From Clostridiales bacterium (lineage in GTDB: Bacteria > Bacillota > Clostridia > Lachnospirales > Lachnospiraceae), in the NCBI GenBank assembly GCA_018365455.1, contig JAGZJZ010000008.1, positions 1 to 64,000 on the forward strand: a DNA stretch of 64,000 bases, written 5' to 3'. The notes beneath the pieces were generated by a model. It did no database searches, was not told the origin of the DNA, and saw nothing but the letters and a program-made list of their open reading frames with translations. Of this stretch, positions 45,869 through 54,420 are shown one piece after another. Positions within the stretch are counted from its first letter, which is position 1, and each line of letters starts with the position of its first letter. Made by a program: the position numbers and the translations under genes.

Positions 45869-46675
45869 ATGTTTGTGACGAGGCTCATAAGTGGTATTGT
45901 GTTGGTGCTGATTGCGCTGCTGACTATTATCTCAGGGGGATATGTGCTGTTTGTAACGTTACTTCTGATATCTCTGATCGGTTTGAATGAACTTTACAGA
46001 GCGATGAATGTGGAATCCGAGCAGACCCATGGACTGGCATTGGTCGGTTATATCGGAACAGTTGGTCACTATTTCATGTTACTTTTTGGATTTGAAGCAT
46101 ATAGTATGATAGGGCTGATTTTTCTGCTGGTGGCATTTATGTTTGTCTATGTGTTTACTTTCCCCAAATATAAGGCAGAGCAGGTTATGGCTGGATTTTT
46201 TGGCGTAGCCTATGTATCTGTGATGCTGTCCTATATTTTTCAGACGAGAAATCTCCAGGATGGTGCATTTATCGTATGGCTGATTTTCCTGTGTTCCTGG
46301 GGATGCGATACCTGTGCTTACTGTGTAGGGGTATTAATTGGAAAGCATAAAATGTCTCCGAAGTTAAGTCCGAAAAAATCCATAGAAGGGGCAGTTGGCG
46401 GAGTGGTCGGCGCTGCACTTCTGGGAGCAGTTTATGCTGCTGTAATTGGTAAATATCTGGAGGCACAGAATCAGATTGCAGTCTATGCGGTGATCTGCGG
46501 AATTGGCGCATTGATTTCCATGGTGGGCGACCTGGCTGCTTCTGCTATTAAGAGAAACCATGATATCAAGGATTACGGCAAGCTGATACCGGGGCATGGC
46601 GGAATATTAGACCGCTTTGACAGTGTGATTTTTACGGCTCCGGTTATTTACTTTTTAGCAACACTTTTTAATTAA
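45869..46675 (+). CDS. cdsA: phosphatidate cytidylyltransferase
   Basis: 268 residues, eight or so membrane helices, ending with the CTP-transferase signature SMVGDLAASAIKRNHDIKDYGKLIPGHGG-type block. Forms CDP-diacylglycerol from CTP and phosphatidic acid. GAAGGAGG precedes the start across the uppS stop. Confidence 0.94.
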   Translation: MFVTRLISGIVLVLIALLTIISGGYVLFVTLLLISLIGLNELYRAMNVESEQTHGLALVGYIGTVGHYFMLLFGFEAYSMIGLIFLLVAFMFVYVFTFPKYKAEQVMAGFFGVAYVSVMLSYIFQTRNLQDGAFIVWLIFLCSWGCDTCAYCVGVLIGKHKMSPKLSPKKSIEGAVGGVVGAALLGAVYAAVIGKYLEAQNQIAVYAVICGIGALISMVGDLAASAIKRNHDIKDYGKLIPGHGGILDRFDSVIFTAPVIYFLATLFN

Positions 46676-46680
46676 GAATC

Positions 46681-46752
46681 AGAGACTGTTTGAAATAGTG
46701 CCTGCTCAGATGAGGCGGGCAGATTACGGAAATGATTTTTCAAACGCACTCT
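46681..46752. repeat. dispersed palindromic element, copy A
   Basis: Begins AGAGACTGTTTGAAA and ends TTTCAAACGCACTCT, which are near-complementary arms, with an internal GCCTGCTC/GGCGGGC hairpin. Related arms occur at 52723-52780, 58814-58855 and 61024-61060. It lies 25 bases before dxr. Confidence 0.65.
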
Positions 46753-46777
46753 GGGAAAGAACAAGAGAGGATTTTTT

Positions 46778-47920
46778 ATGAAGACGATAGCGGTGTTAGG
46801 ATCCACAGGTTCTATTGGAACCCAGACATTAGAAGTAGTAAGGGAAAATAATGACTTGCAGGTTGCTGCGTTGGCAGCAGGCAGTAATATTGTGCTTTTG
46901 GAAAAACAAATTCGGGAATTTAAGCCAAAGGCAGCAGCAGTCTGGGATGAAAAATCCGCTTCGGAATTAAGGGAATCCATAAAAGACCTGGATGTAAAAG
47001 TTGTAAGCGGCATGGAGGGATTAATTGAAATCTCTACACTGCAGGAGGTAGAGATTCTGGTCACTGCCATCGTGGGGATGATTGGAATACTGCCCACAAT
47101 TGAAGCAATTAAGGCGAAAAAAGACATTGCACTGGCGAATAAGGAGACTTTGGTAACGGCAGGACATATTATTATGCCTCTGGCAGAAGAACGGGGTGTG
47201 CGGATTTTGCCTGTGGACAGTGAACACAGCGCTATTTTCCAGTCTCTAAACGGTGAGAATCCAAAAAGAATCGGTAAAATACTTTTGACGGCATCAGGCG
47301 GTCCTTTCCGTGGGAAAACGAAATCATTTTTAGAAAAAGTCCGGCTGGAAGATGCTTTGAAGCATCCAAACTGGGCAATGGGACAGAAAATTACCATAGA
47401 CTCGGCAACATTGGTAAATAAAGGTTTGGAAGTTATGGAAGCCAAGTGGTTGTTTGGAGTAGATTTGGATAAAATACAAGTAGTGATACAGCCGCAGAGT
47501 ATCATCCATTCCATGGTGGAATATGTAGACGGAGCGATTATGGCAGAACTGGGAACACCGGATATGAAGCTGCCGATACAATATGCCCTTTACTATCCGG
47601 ATCGTAAGTATCTGGGTGGAGAACGGGTGGATTTTTGGAAGTTATCACAGATTACCTTTGAAAAACCGGATATGGATACCTTTCTTGGATTGCCGCTGGC
47701 ATTTCAGGCATCGAAAGCAGGTGGTTCTATGCCGACGGTATTCAATGCAGCCAACGAGCGTGCAGTCAGTAAATTTTTACATAAGGAAATCCGTTTCCTG
47801 GATATTTATGATATCATTATGTACTGTATGGAGGAACATAAGACCATCCAGAATCCAACTGTGGAAGAGATACTGGCTACGGAACAGGCAACTTATGAAT
47901 TGATTGAAAGCAGGTGGTAG
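46778..47920 (+). CDS. dxr: 1-deoxy-D-xylulose 5-phosphate reductoisomerase
   Basis: 380 residues. NADPH motif VLGSTGSIGTQTLEVV at the start, the catalytic ANKETLVTAG and PVDSEHSAIFQSL blocks near 125-155, and the metal/substrate segment NWAMGQKITIDSATLVNKGLEVMEA near 205-230. Second step of the non-mevalonate isoprenoid pathway, which supplies UppS. Its stop is directly followed by rseP. Confidence 0.96.
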   Translation: MKTIAVLGSTGSIGTQTLEVVRENNDLQVAALAAGSNIVLLEKQIREFKPKAAAVWDEKSASELRESIKDLDVKVVSGMEGLIEISTLQEVEILVTAIVGMIGILPTIEAIKAKKDIALANKETLVTAGHIIMPLAEERGVRILPVDSEHSAIFQSLNGENPKRIGKILLTASGGPFRGKTKSFLEKVRLEDALKHPNWAMGQKITIDSATLVNKGLEVMEAKWLFGVDLDKIQVVIQPQSIIHSMVEYVDGAIMAELGTPDMKLPIQYALYYPDRKYLGGERVDFWKLSQITFEKPDMDTFLGLPLAFQASKAGGSMPTVFNAANERAVSKFLHKEIRFLDIYDIIMYCMEEHKTIQNPTVEEILATEQATYELIESRW

Positions 47921-47921
47921 A

Positions 47922-48953
47922 TTGAAAATCGTTATTGCTATTTTAATATTTAGTATTATCATTATTATCCATGAGCTGGGACATTTTATTCTGGCGAAAT
48001 TAAATGGAATCACCGTTACAGAATTTTCAGTGGGTATGGGACCCAGACTGGTAAGCACCACAAAAGGTGAAACCAGGTATTCCCTGAAACTACTTCCCTT
48101 TGGCGGTTCTTGTATGATGCTTGGGGAAGACGAGGCTGCGGGTGATGATGGGTCTTTTGGCAGTAAATCCGTTTGGGCGAGGATTTCTGTTATCGCTGCA
48201 GGTCCGATCTTTAACTTTATTTTAGCCTTTGTGCTGGCGTTGTTTATCATCGGCAGCATTGGCCATGATTCACCTGTAGTAGGTGCCGTTACAAAAGGCT
48301 TTCCTGCCGCAGAAGCCGGGTTAAAAGAAGGCGATGTTATAACTAAGATGAACAACAAGAATATAAGAGTTTCCAGGGAAATCAATAATTATGTCACCTT
48401 TAACCAGGGTAAACCGGTAACGCTTACTTATGAACGGAATGGGGAAAGTCATACCGTTCAGATGACACCTGAAAAGACGGACAGCGGCAGATACGTATTC
48501 GGCATTACTCCGGCGGGAACCAGAGTAAAAGGGAATCCACTAAGCACCCTGAAGTACAGTGCGTATGAGGTAAAGTATTGGATCGATACCACGATTGGAA
48601 GTCTGAAGATGCTTGTCAGAGGTCAGGTAGGTATTAACGATATGTCAGGACCGGTAGGCGTGGTAACTATTATTGGAGATACTTACGAAGAAAGCGCCAA
48701 AGAGGGCGGCGGTTTTCTGGTTTGGCTGAATATGCTGAACATTTCCATATTATTAACTGCCAATCTTGGAGTCATGAATCTGCTTCCACTTCCTGCTTTA
48801 GATGGAGGCAGGCTTGTGTTTTTAATTCTGGAAGCTATCCGGGGAAAACGGATCAGCCCGGAAAAAGAAGGCATGGTGCATTTTATTGGACTAATGGCGC
48901 TTATGGTTCTGATGGTAGTCGTTATGTTCAATGATGTTATGAAAATTCTGTAA
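47922..48953 (+). CDS. rseP: site-2 protease RseP/RasP
   Basis: 343 residues of the M50 intramembrane metalloprotease family. The zinc motif HELGH occupies residues 17-21, a PDZ domain covers about 115-190, and the second motif NLLPLPALDGGR is in the C-terminal helices. A TTG start at 47922, one base after the dxr stop, is chosen because AGGTGG lies 4 bases upstream; the in-frame TTG at 47904 is inside dxr and unsupported. Cleaves membrane anti-sigma factors and remnant signal peptides. Confidence 0.94.
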   Translation: MKIVIAILIFSIIIIIHELGHFILAKLNGITVTEFSVGMGPRLVSTTKGETRYSLKLLPFGGSCMMLGEDEAAGDDGSFGSKSVWARISVIAAGPIFNFILAFVLALFIIGSIGHDSPVVGAVTKGFPAAEAGLKEGDVITKMNNKNIRVSREINNYVTFNQGKPVTLTYERNGESHTVQMTPEKTDSGRYVFGITPAGTRVKGNPLSTLKYSAYEVKYWIDTTIGSLKMLVRGQVGINDMSGPVGVVTIIGDTYEESAKEGGGFLVWLNMLNISILLTANLGVMNLLPLPALDGGRLVFLILEAIRGKRISPEKEGMVHFIGLMALMVLMVVVMFNDVMKIL

Positions 48954-49000
48954 TAGGAAAAGTTTCGATAATTGATAAATGTATTGTGAACAATGTCTGT

Positions 49001-49064
49001 CTGATTATCGCAGGATTTTGATTGAAAAATTTAAAGAGCCTGCCTGATTATTACAGGATATTTG
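49001..49064. repeat. short imperfect direct repeat
   Basis: CTGATTATCGCAGGATTTTG at 49001-49020 and CTGATTATTACAGGATATTTG-like sequence at 49044-49064. Copies are 43 bases apart in the 3' region of rseP. Confidence 0.4.
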
Positions 49065-49083
49065 TTTCATGATAACAGTGCTT

Positions 49084-49127
49084 AAGCTGCGAAATGGAGG
49101 ATCATAAACCTTTTTTCGCAGCTTTTT
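49084..49127 (+). terminator. terminator of the pyrH-rseP gene run
   Basis: AAGCTGCGAAA at 49084-49094 pairs with TTTCGCAGCTT at 49114-49124, followed by TTT. Confidence 0.88.
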
Positions 49128-49220
49128 CCGGTATTGTTTACAAGGCGGACAGCGAATATCGTATACATATAGAAAATTTCTGCATATACTATAGATGACA
49201 GGATATTTGCGAGGTCAGGC

Positions 49221-50489
49221 ATGTCAAATAATTTAATCAAAGCCATGCAGCAGGACACCCCGTCCCGGGGGCGTTTACAGATACGTGTACTGTCAAACCA
49301 GCGTGCCACGCCGGTTGCAGACGCGACGATAGATATCTCTTATTCAGGAGACCCGGAAAGTACAGTAGAAAAAGTTTCAACAGACAGTACAGGTCAGACG
49401 GCAGCTATAGAATTGGCAACGCCGCCTCTGGAATACAGTCTTGCACCATCGGAGACACAGCCCTATTCGGAGTATACCCTTCGGATTACTGCGGAAGGAT
49501 TTGAGACAATTACGATTAATGGTACGGAAATTCTGGCGGATCAGGTGGCATTGCAGGAAGTGCGGCTGCGTCCTCTGGCTGGAAATGAGGGGATTGATAC
49601 AATCGTAATTCCGGCACATACGCTTTACGGTAACTATCCCCCTAAGATTGCGGAAGCCGAAATCAAGCCCGTGAACCAGATTGGGGAGATTGTTTTAAGC
49701 CGGGTTGTTATTCCGGAATTTGTGGTGGTGCATGACGGCTCCCCGCGGGATACAACAGCAACGGATTACTACATTCGATACAAAGATTATATTAAAAATG
49801 TAGCGTCCAGTGAGATCTATGCAACCTGGCCAAGGGCTACAATTGAAGCGAATGTACTTGCTATTATGTCCTTTACGTTAAACAGAGTTTATACGGAATG
49901 GTACCGGAACAAAGGATTTGATTTCACCATTACTTCATCAACAGCATTTGACCATAAATGGATCTATGGCAGAAATATATTTGAGAGTATTTCGGAAGTA
50001 GTGGATGATGTATTCAGTAATTACCTTTCCAGGCCAAATGTAAAACAGCCAATTCTGACACAGTATTGTGATGGACAGAGAGTCCAGTGTCCAAACTGGA
50101 TGACCCAGTGGGGTTCCAAGACGCTTGGAGACCAGGGCTATACGCCTATTGAAATACTTCGTTATTACTATGGTGAAAGTATGTATATTAATAGTGCGGA
50201 AGAAATCGCGGGAGTTCCATCATCCTGGCCGGGCTACAGCCTGGACATCGGGTCCAGCGGCGATAAAGTAAGGCAGATTCAGGAACAGTTAAATGCCATT
50301 TCCAATGCGTATCCACTGATTCCGAAAATTGCAGTGGACGGCATTTATGGAGAAGGTACACAGAATGCAGTACGGGTATTCCAGGATGTTTTCGGTTTGC
50401 CGGAAACAGGGATTGTTGATTATAGAACATGGTATAAGATTCAGGAGATTTTTGTAGGAGTTACCAGGATAGCGGAATTAAATCCGTAA
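49221..50489 (+). CDS. SpoIID-like protein with peptidoglycan-binding domain
   Basis: 422 residues. The N-terminal part (about 18-110) looks like a carboxypeptidase-regulatory or transthyretin-like beta domain (RIRVLSNQRATPVADATIDI-type pattern). The middle (about 190-300) resembles a SpoIID/LytB-type domain (YIKNVASSEIYATWPRATIEA, then AIMSFTLNRVYTEW). A PG_binding_1 repeat closes the protein (about 345-405, with GSSGDKVRQIQEQLN and VDGIYGEGTQNAVRVFQ). There is no signal peptide, so it may act inside the mother cell or be exported by another route. A sporulation or spore-cortex role is inference. Confidence 0.75.
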   Translation: MSNNLIKAMQQDTPSRGRLQIRVLSNQRATPVADATIDISYSGDPESTVEKVSTDSTGQTAAIELATPPLEYSLAPSETQPYSEYTLRITAEGFETITINGTEILADQVALQEVRLRPLAGNEGIDTIVIPAHTLYGNYPPKIAEAEIKPVNQIGEIVLSRVVIPEFVVVHDGSPRDTTATDYYIRYKDYIKNVASSEIYATWPRATIEANVLAIMSFTLNRVYTEWYRNKGFDFTITSSTAFDHKWIYGRNIFESISEVVDDVFSNYLSRPNVKQPILTQYCDGQRVQCPNWMTQWGSKTLGDQGYTPIEILRYYYGESMYINSAEEIAGVPSSWPGYSLDIGSSGDKVRQIQEQLNAISNAYPLIPKIAVDGIYGEGTQNAVRVFQDVFGLPETGIVDYRTWYKIQEIFVGVTRIAELNP

Positions 50490-50747
50490 TGGGTTAACAG
50501 ATAAGGAATCATGGTAAATAGTGGAAGTGTGTTTGATAAGAGAGTAACAATTTCTTTCAAACATGCTTTTACTATTTTTTTGGTAACATACATAAAAAGT
50601 AATGGTTTTAGAGATATCATAAAATATTGGATTTTTGGCATTTTCCCCTTACATTGGAGACATTTTAGAGATATTTTAGAGATTCGATTGTTATTGTTTT
50701 TAGGAAGACGTAACTAATAAATATTGTAATCAGGCAAAGGAGATAGT

Positions 50748-51344
50748 ATGAGGAAAAACAAATTTATTGCAATTGGAATACTGACACTGGGGCTGGCGCT
50801 GGCAGGATGCAATGGTGCAGAATCGGCAGGAGAGACAAGTGGAGCAAATGAGACAGCAGGAGCACTTGGAGAGACAAGTGGAGCAGGAAAAAATTCAGAT
50901 GCACCAGAAGGGACAGGAGGAGCAGTTGAATCGGCAGAAAAGCCAAGCACAAAGCAAGCCATGGGCTCAAGTTCCAACGAACCATATGTGGCAACTGAGG
51001 GGAGTGTAGAACTTGAAAAAAGCCAGAAAAGCAGCGCATCCGGCTCAGAATTAAAAGGGACGATTGCATCTATGGACGGCTATAAAATTACGATTGACGA
51101 ATTGGGTGCAGCAGCAAACGCAGATGGTTCTTTTTCCGCAGGAAATACTGGTAATATGAAAAATTTGGAGTATACAGATAATACCAAATTTACAGTAAGG
51201 ACGAAAAGCGAGGATGGACAATCCAGTGACCCTGTAGAAGGGAGCAGTTCTGACCTTGAGTTGGATGCGCTGCTGATTGTTAAGGGAGAACTAAAAGATG
51301 ATGTGCTGATTGCATCAGAAATAGAAATTGTCAAAGAAAAATAA
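50748..51344 (+). CDS. lipoprotein with low-complexity linker
   Basis: 198 residues. Lipobox ALAGC (lipid Cys near 21), then a Gly/Glu/Thr/Ala-rich stretch with repeated ETSGA-type units to about residue 75, and a C-terminal beta domain (about 100-195: LKGTIASMDGYKITIDELG ... LDALLIVKGELKDDVLIASEIEIV) resembling DUF5666 OB-like domains. An AAAGGAG site precedes the start. Function unknown; likely envelope-attached. Confidence 0.75.
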   Translation: MRKNKFIAIGILTLGLALAGCNGAESAGETSGANETAGALGETSGAGKNSDAPEGTGGAVESAEKPSTKQAMGSSSNEPYVATEGSVELEKSQKSSASGSELKGTIASMDGYKITIDELGAAANADGSFSAGNTGNMKNLEYTDNTKFTVRTKSEDGQSSDPVEGSSSDLELDALLIVKGELKDDVLIASEIEIVKEK

Positions 51345-51404
51345 AAGGGAAGAGATGGGAAATAAAAAAATTAAAGAGAATTCGTTTAAGTTTAATGCAA
51401 ATAT

Positions 51405-51440
51405 CAGGAGGCGTGGCGTAACAGGCTGCGCCTCCTGTTA
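51405..51440. terminator. hairpin between convergent genes
   Basis: CAGGAGGCG at 51405-51413 pairs with CGCCTCCTG at 51429-51437. A competing stem TAACAGG/CCTGTTA shares part of it. T tails are weak, so terminator function is uncertain. Confidence 0.5.
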
Positions 51441-51475
51441 TGATGGAGATAAACGTATATCAGGTCCGGTAGAAA

Positions 51476-52696
51476 TTAACCTGCCTTAAAGTTATAAACA
51501 GGGCGTATTATTTGCATGATATCTGCAGTTGGAGCGATATTGCGGACAATATGATCCATGTTTTTATATGCCATCGGACATTCATCCAGAGTGGAAGTAC
51601 CTACAGAGGTTGTAAAAACACCTTCCATAGAAGATTCAAATTCAGCCAGGGTAAACTTCTCTTTGGCATCTGATCGGCTGTATAATCTGCCGGCACCATG
51701 AGGGGCGGAATAATTCCAGTCTTCATTTCCCTTCCCCATACAGATTAAACTTCCGTCACGCATATTGATGGGAATTAAGAGCTTTTCTCCGGCTTTGGCA
51801 GATACCGCTCCTTTTCGCACGATATTGTTGTCTAGGTCGATATAGTTGTGTATGGTTTCAAAGTATGGAAAATCGTTTAGTGGCATGCCAAAGAGTTTAT
51901 CCAGTATTATTTGTGCGATGGTAATGCGGTTAAATGAGGCGAACTTCTGACAGATTTTCATATCAGCAAGATACATGTCCCGGTATTCTCCTGTGAGATA
52001 GCAGAGGCCTTTGGGGATGCTGATTACGTTCCACTTGTAGCTGCTTTTAAGTTCTTTAATTGCGCTTTGGATTTCTTTTCGCTTACCGGCTGCTTTATAT
52101 TCCTGAATAATCTGGTTTTGCCTTTCTAAGATTTTATCTTTGCCCCGGAGCAGGTCATACGCCATATCCTGGTAATAATCGGCTGTCTGTTTCCCCAGAT
52201 TTCGGCTTCCGGTGTGGATAACCAGATACTGGCTGCCATCGTCAGCGGCATCAATTTCTATAAAATGGTTTCCGCCGCCTAAAGTTCCGATACTTCTTTC
52301 CAGCCTTTTTGTGTCTTTTAATCCACGGTAGCATTCCAGATTTAACAGTTCCGGAAACCGTGCGATTCTACCTTCATGGACATGCTTCCCACTGGGAATA
52401 TACTGATTTATTATCCGATCAAGTTTTTCGAAATTGATCCCGGTCTTGCCAAGTTCTACCGTGAGCATTCCGCAGCCGATATCCACCCCAACAATATTGG
52501 GGATTACCATCTCACCAAGATCAGCCGTAAAACCAATGACACAGCCGGCTCCGGCATGAACGTCCGGCATAATGCGGATTTGACAGCCGGAGACAAACTC
52601 CTGATTACATAATTCTTCAATTTGATTCCGGGCACTTATTTCAAGGTTATCTGAAAATATCTTAGCGGTAGTGTAAGTTCCATTAATAGTGATCAT
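51476..52696 (-). CDS. rtcB: RNA-splicing ligase RtcB
   Basis: 406 residues, the compact form of the family. The Mn2+/GTP site motifs are visible: MPDVHAGAGCVIGFT near 45, VGVDIGCGM near 72, GTLGGGNHFIEID near 130 and IHTGSRNLGKQ near 150, plus the C-terminal SMEGVFT region. It joins 2',3'-cyclic phosphate (or 3'-phosphate) and 5'-OH RNA ends. The start at 52696 has AAAGGA in place; the in-frame extension to 52777 reads through a dispersed palindrome and is rejected. It follows the slipin gene on the minus strand, with a candidate tRNA-mimic RNA upstream, suggesting an RNA-repair locus. Confidence 0.93.
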   Translation of the reverse strand: MITINGTYTTAKIFSDNLEISARNQIEELCNQEFVSGCQIRIMPDVHAGAGCVIGFTADLGEMVIPNIVGVDIGCGMLTVELGKTGINFEKLDRIINQYIPSGKHVHEGRIARFPELLNLECYRGLKDTKRLERSIGTLGGGNHFIEIDAADDGSQYLVIHTGSRNLGKQTADYYQDMAYDLLRGKDKILERQNQIIQEYKAAGKRKEIQSAIKELKSSYKWNVISIPKGLCYLTGEYRDMYLADMKICQKFASFNRITIAQIILDKLFGMPLNDFPYFETIHNYIDLDNNIVRKGAVSAKAGEKLLIPINMRDGSLICMGKGNEDWNYSAPHGAGRLYSRSDAKEKFTLAEFESSMEGVFTTSVGTSTLDECPMAYKNMDHIVRNIAPTADIMQIIRPVYNFKAG

Positions 52697-52722
52697 ATTT
52701 TTCCTTTCTGTGATTGTAAGCC

Positions 52723-52780
52723 AGAGCGTGTTTAAAATTGCTTCCCGGCAGGTGGTGGGATGGATATTCAAAAACACTCT
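52723..52780. repeat. dispersed palindromic element, copy B
   Basis: Starts AGAGCGTGTTTAAAATTGC and ends ATTCAAAAACACTCT, the same arms as copy A, with a GC-rich centre (CCCGGCAGG). It lies between slipin and rtcB, immediately upstream of the rtcB ribosome-binding site. Confidence 0.65.
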
Positions 52781-52813
52781 AACTTTTATATGAAATAGTA
52801 ACTGACTTAAATA

Positions 52814-53917
52814 TCAGGAAGCCTCTCCGCCATGTAAGATAGCGGATAGCTGTGTAAGCAGGCCGCTGCTTCCGTTTAGGGAAATATTACCTACGTTCTC
52901 ACATATTTTTTCCAGATACTCAAGTTCTTTCAGCTTATAGAGCGTTGTATTTTCATCCATTAGTCTGGCGGTATTCAGCAGTGACCGTGTTGAGGCGACT
53001 TCTTCTCTGCGGGTAATTACGTTTGCCTGTGCACGTTTTTCTGCAATTAGCACGGTATTCATAATATCGCGGATTTCACCCGGGAGAATAATGTCTTTGA
53101 CTCCTGCATCTGTAATATCGATATACAGTTCTTTGGACTTTTCTTTCAGCTTTTCAAAAACGTAAATAGAAATCTGCTCTTTGTTTTCCAGGATTTCATC
53201 AATCCTGTATTTACTGATATAATCCCGCAGGGCAAACTGTGTCGCAACATGCATTTGTTCCTCATAATTGTCGATTTCCGTAAATATTTTTATGTAATCC
53301 GTAATTCTATAAGTACATACAAAATTAATGCGCAGGGCAACTTTGTCCTGGGAGAGTATTTCCTGTCCGTTGATATCCATTTGGGAAAGACGGGTATCAA
53401 CCAGGCTGTAATCAATCTTTGTGTTGCACTTCCAGTAATAGTAAGTTCCAGCATCAAGGAGCTTTACCAGCTTTTGGTCAAAATAGAGAAGGGCTTTCTG
53501 ATATTCTTTTACCTCAATTTTGGTATAAAGGTATGTGGGGATTTTGCTGAAGATAAATTGTGGGATATCGTCAGCAATCTCCGGGGTCTGGATGCTGGTT
53601 TTTATGAAATCATGTTTTTGAATGACAGACCAGAATGTATAGTTACCTCTTCTGAGTATTTCTTCAAATTTTCCGTTTATAAAATGGAGTGCAAGCTCTT
53701 CATCAGCCACATCTACTGAGACTGTTTGTTTTGCAACCTTTTCATTCAGAAGCAGAACTTCCGATGAACAGGAGTCAGAAGCAAGCGGTCCGTCAAGGGA
53801 AACAATTTCAATGTTTTGATTGCCAAACGTGAAATATCTTCCGGCCTCCAGTAATTTCACAAATTTTCCATTCTTAAAGAGCAGGCCTCTTTGATTTTCC
53901 TGAATAATAGTACGCAT
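52814..53917 (-). CDS. slipin-family (SPFH/Band 7) protein
   Basis: 367 residues. The N-terminal segment IIQENQRGLLFKNGKFVKLLEAGRY repeats in weaker form twice more (near 75-95 and 140-160), a feature of RtcB-associated slipins. The SPFH domain (about 150-300) ends in the charged helix EKRAQANVITRREEVASTRSLLNTARL. There is no N-terminal membrane helix, so it may be soluble or peripherally membrane-bound. AGGAGGTG precedes the start. Slipins and RtcB are frequent operon partners; SPFH proteins form large ring or cage assemblies, so a scaffold role in RNA repair is plausible. Confidence 0.88.
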   Translation of the reverse strand: MRTIIQENQRGLLFKNGKFVKLLEAGRYFTFGNQNIEIVSLDGPLASDSCSSEVLLLNEKVAKQTVSVDVADEELALHFINGKFEEILRRGNYTFWSVIQKHDFIKTSIQTPEIADDIPQFIFSKIPTYLYTKIEVKEYQKALLYFDQKLVKLLDAGTYYYWKCNTKIDYSLVDTRLSQMDINGQEILSQDKVALRINFVCTYRITDYIKIFTEIDNYEEQMHVATQFALRDYISKYRIDEILENKEQISIYVFEKLKEKSKELYIDITDAGVKDIILPGEIRDIMNTVLIAEKRAQANVITRREEVASTRSLLNTARLMDENTTLYKLKELEYLEKICENVGNISLNGSSGLLTQLSAILHGGEAS

Positions 53918-53944
53918 AGATACACCTCCTGTTGATTTGTTGAG

Positions 53945-54153
53945 ATACAGACATCCAATGTATAAAATGCGGCTGAAAAATTAAGTCTGACGCTGACATT
54001 GGGGGAAGTACGTGCCATTAAAAAGCGCACGCTTCTGCACAGATGCCTATGTGAAACGATATCCTTTTTCAGGCAAGGCATTTGATACATGGAGGCTTTA
54101 CCGGTAATGATGCAATCCCATGCTCCGGTTTCTGCCTGGGCGGATGTCTGTAT
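53945..54153 (-). other. structured leader upstream of slipin
   Basis: A perfect 12-bp inverted repeat, ATACAGACATCC at 53945-53956 and its complement at 54142-54153, encloses 185 bases with further stems on the minus strand (ACCGG/CCGGT near 54100-54130 and CGTGC/GCACG near 54012-54032). No gene is supportable here. It may be the 5' leader of the slipin-rtcB mRNA or the 3' part of a larger RNA beginning with the tRNA-like element. Confidence 0.5.
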
Positions 54154-54171
54154 ATGGTTAATTGTTAAATT

Positions 54172-54362
54172 CTGTGTGATGAGCACAGCAGATTGTGCCT
54201 GTTAAGCACACCAAAACCACTTGGCCAGGTGAATAACCCGGGCAGGATTCGAACCTGCGGTTGTCGCAACATTGCTCTGGCATACGCTTTGGAAGACCCT
54301 GGCGCACCGCAGTGAGATCTGACACACAACTGAAGCAGCCTTGCAGCTATAGTCTAATGGAA
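54172..54362 (-). ncRNA. candidate bacterial Y RNA (YrlA-like tRNA mimic)
   Basis: On the minus strand four hairpins abut without gaps. First comes a T arm, GCAGG-TTCGAAT-CCTGC (54242-54258). Next is an acceptor-like stem, CCGGG-TTATTCA-CCTGG (54225-54241). A D arm follows, CCA-AGTGGTTT-TGG (54211-54224), and then an anticodon-like arm, TGTGC-TTAACAG-GCACA (54194-54210). After five bases a further 5-bp/7-base arm, CTGTG-CTCATCA-CACAG, lies at 54172-54188. T arm before D arm, with a closed acceptor hairpin between, is a permuted tRNA order. It is what I would expect of bacterial Y RNAs, which mimic tRNAs and whose genes neighbour rtcB. The 5' boundary is uncertain; a TATAAT lies at about 54364-54369 (complement). 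Confidence 0.6.
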
Positions 54363-54381
54363 AATTATATATTTATCACGG

Positions 54382-54420
54382 AAAAAAAGTTGCGAACTCT
54401 TATTTGAGTCCACAACTTTT
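54382..54420 (-). terminator. terminator of the WYL remnant transcript
   Basis: On the minus strand AAAAGTTGTGGACTC pairs with GAGTTCGCAACTTTT across a short loop, followed by T. The stop of the WYL remnant lies in the loop. Confidence 0.8.

Noticed and set aside
50511..50717. 68-codon ORF between the SpoIID-like gene and the lipoprotein
   Set aside because: No ribosome-binding site, biased to Phe/Ile/Arg as expected of random AT-rich translation.
52697..52777. 27-codon N-terminal extension of RtcB
   Set aside because: It translates a dispersed palindrome, has no ribosome-binding site, and RtcB homologues begin at the chosen Met.
53857..54186. 109-codon minus-strand ORF upstream of slipin
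   Set aside because: No ribosome-binding site, unusual composition, covers a structured non-coding region and runs into the slipin gene in another frame.
54194..54258. Ordinary tRNA gene on the minus strand
   Set aside because: The T arm lies 5' of the D arm, no 7-bp acceptor stem pairs the ends, and no CCA-proximal end is present. A permuted tRNA mimic fits better.
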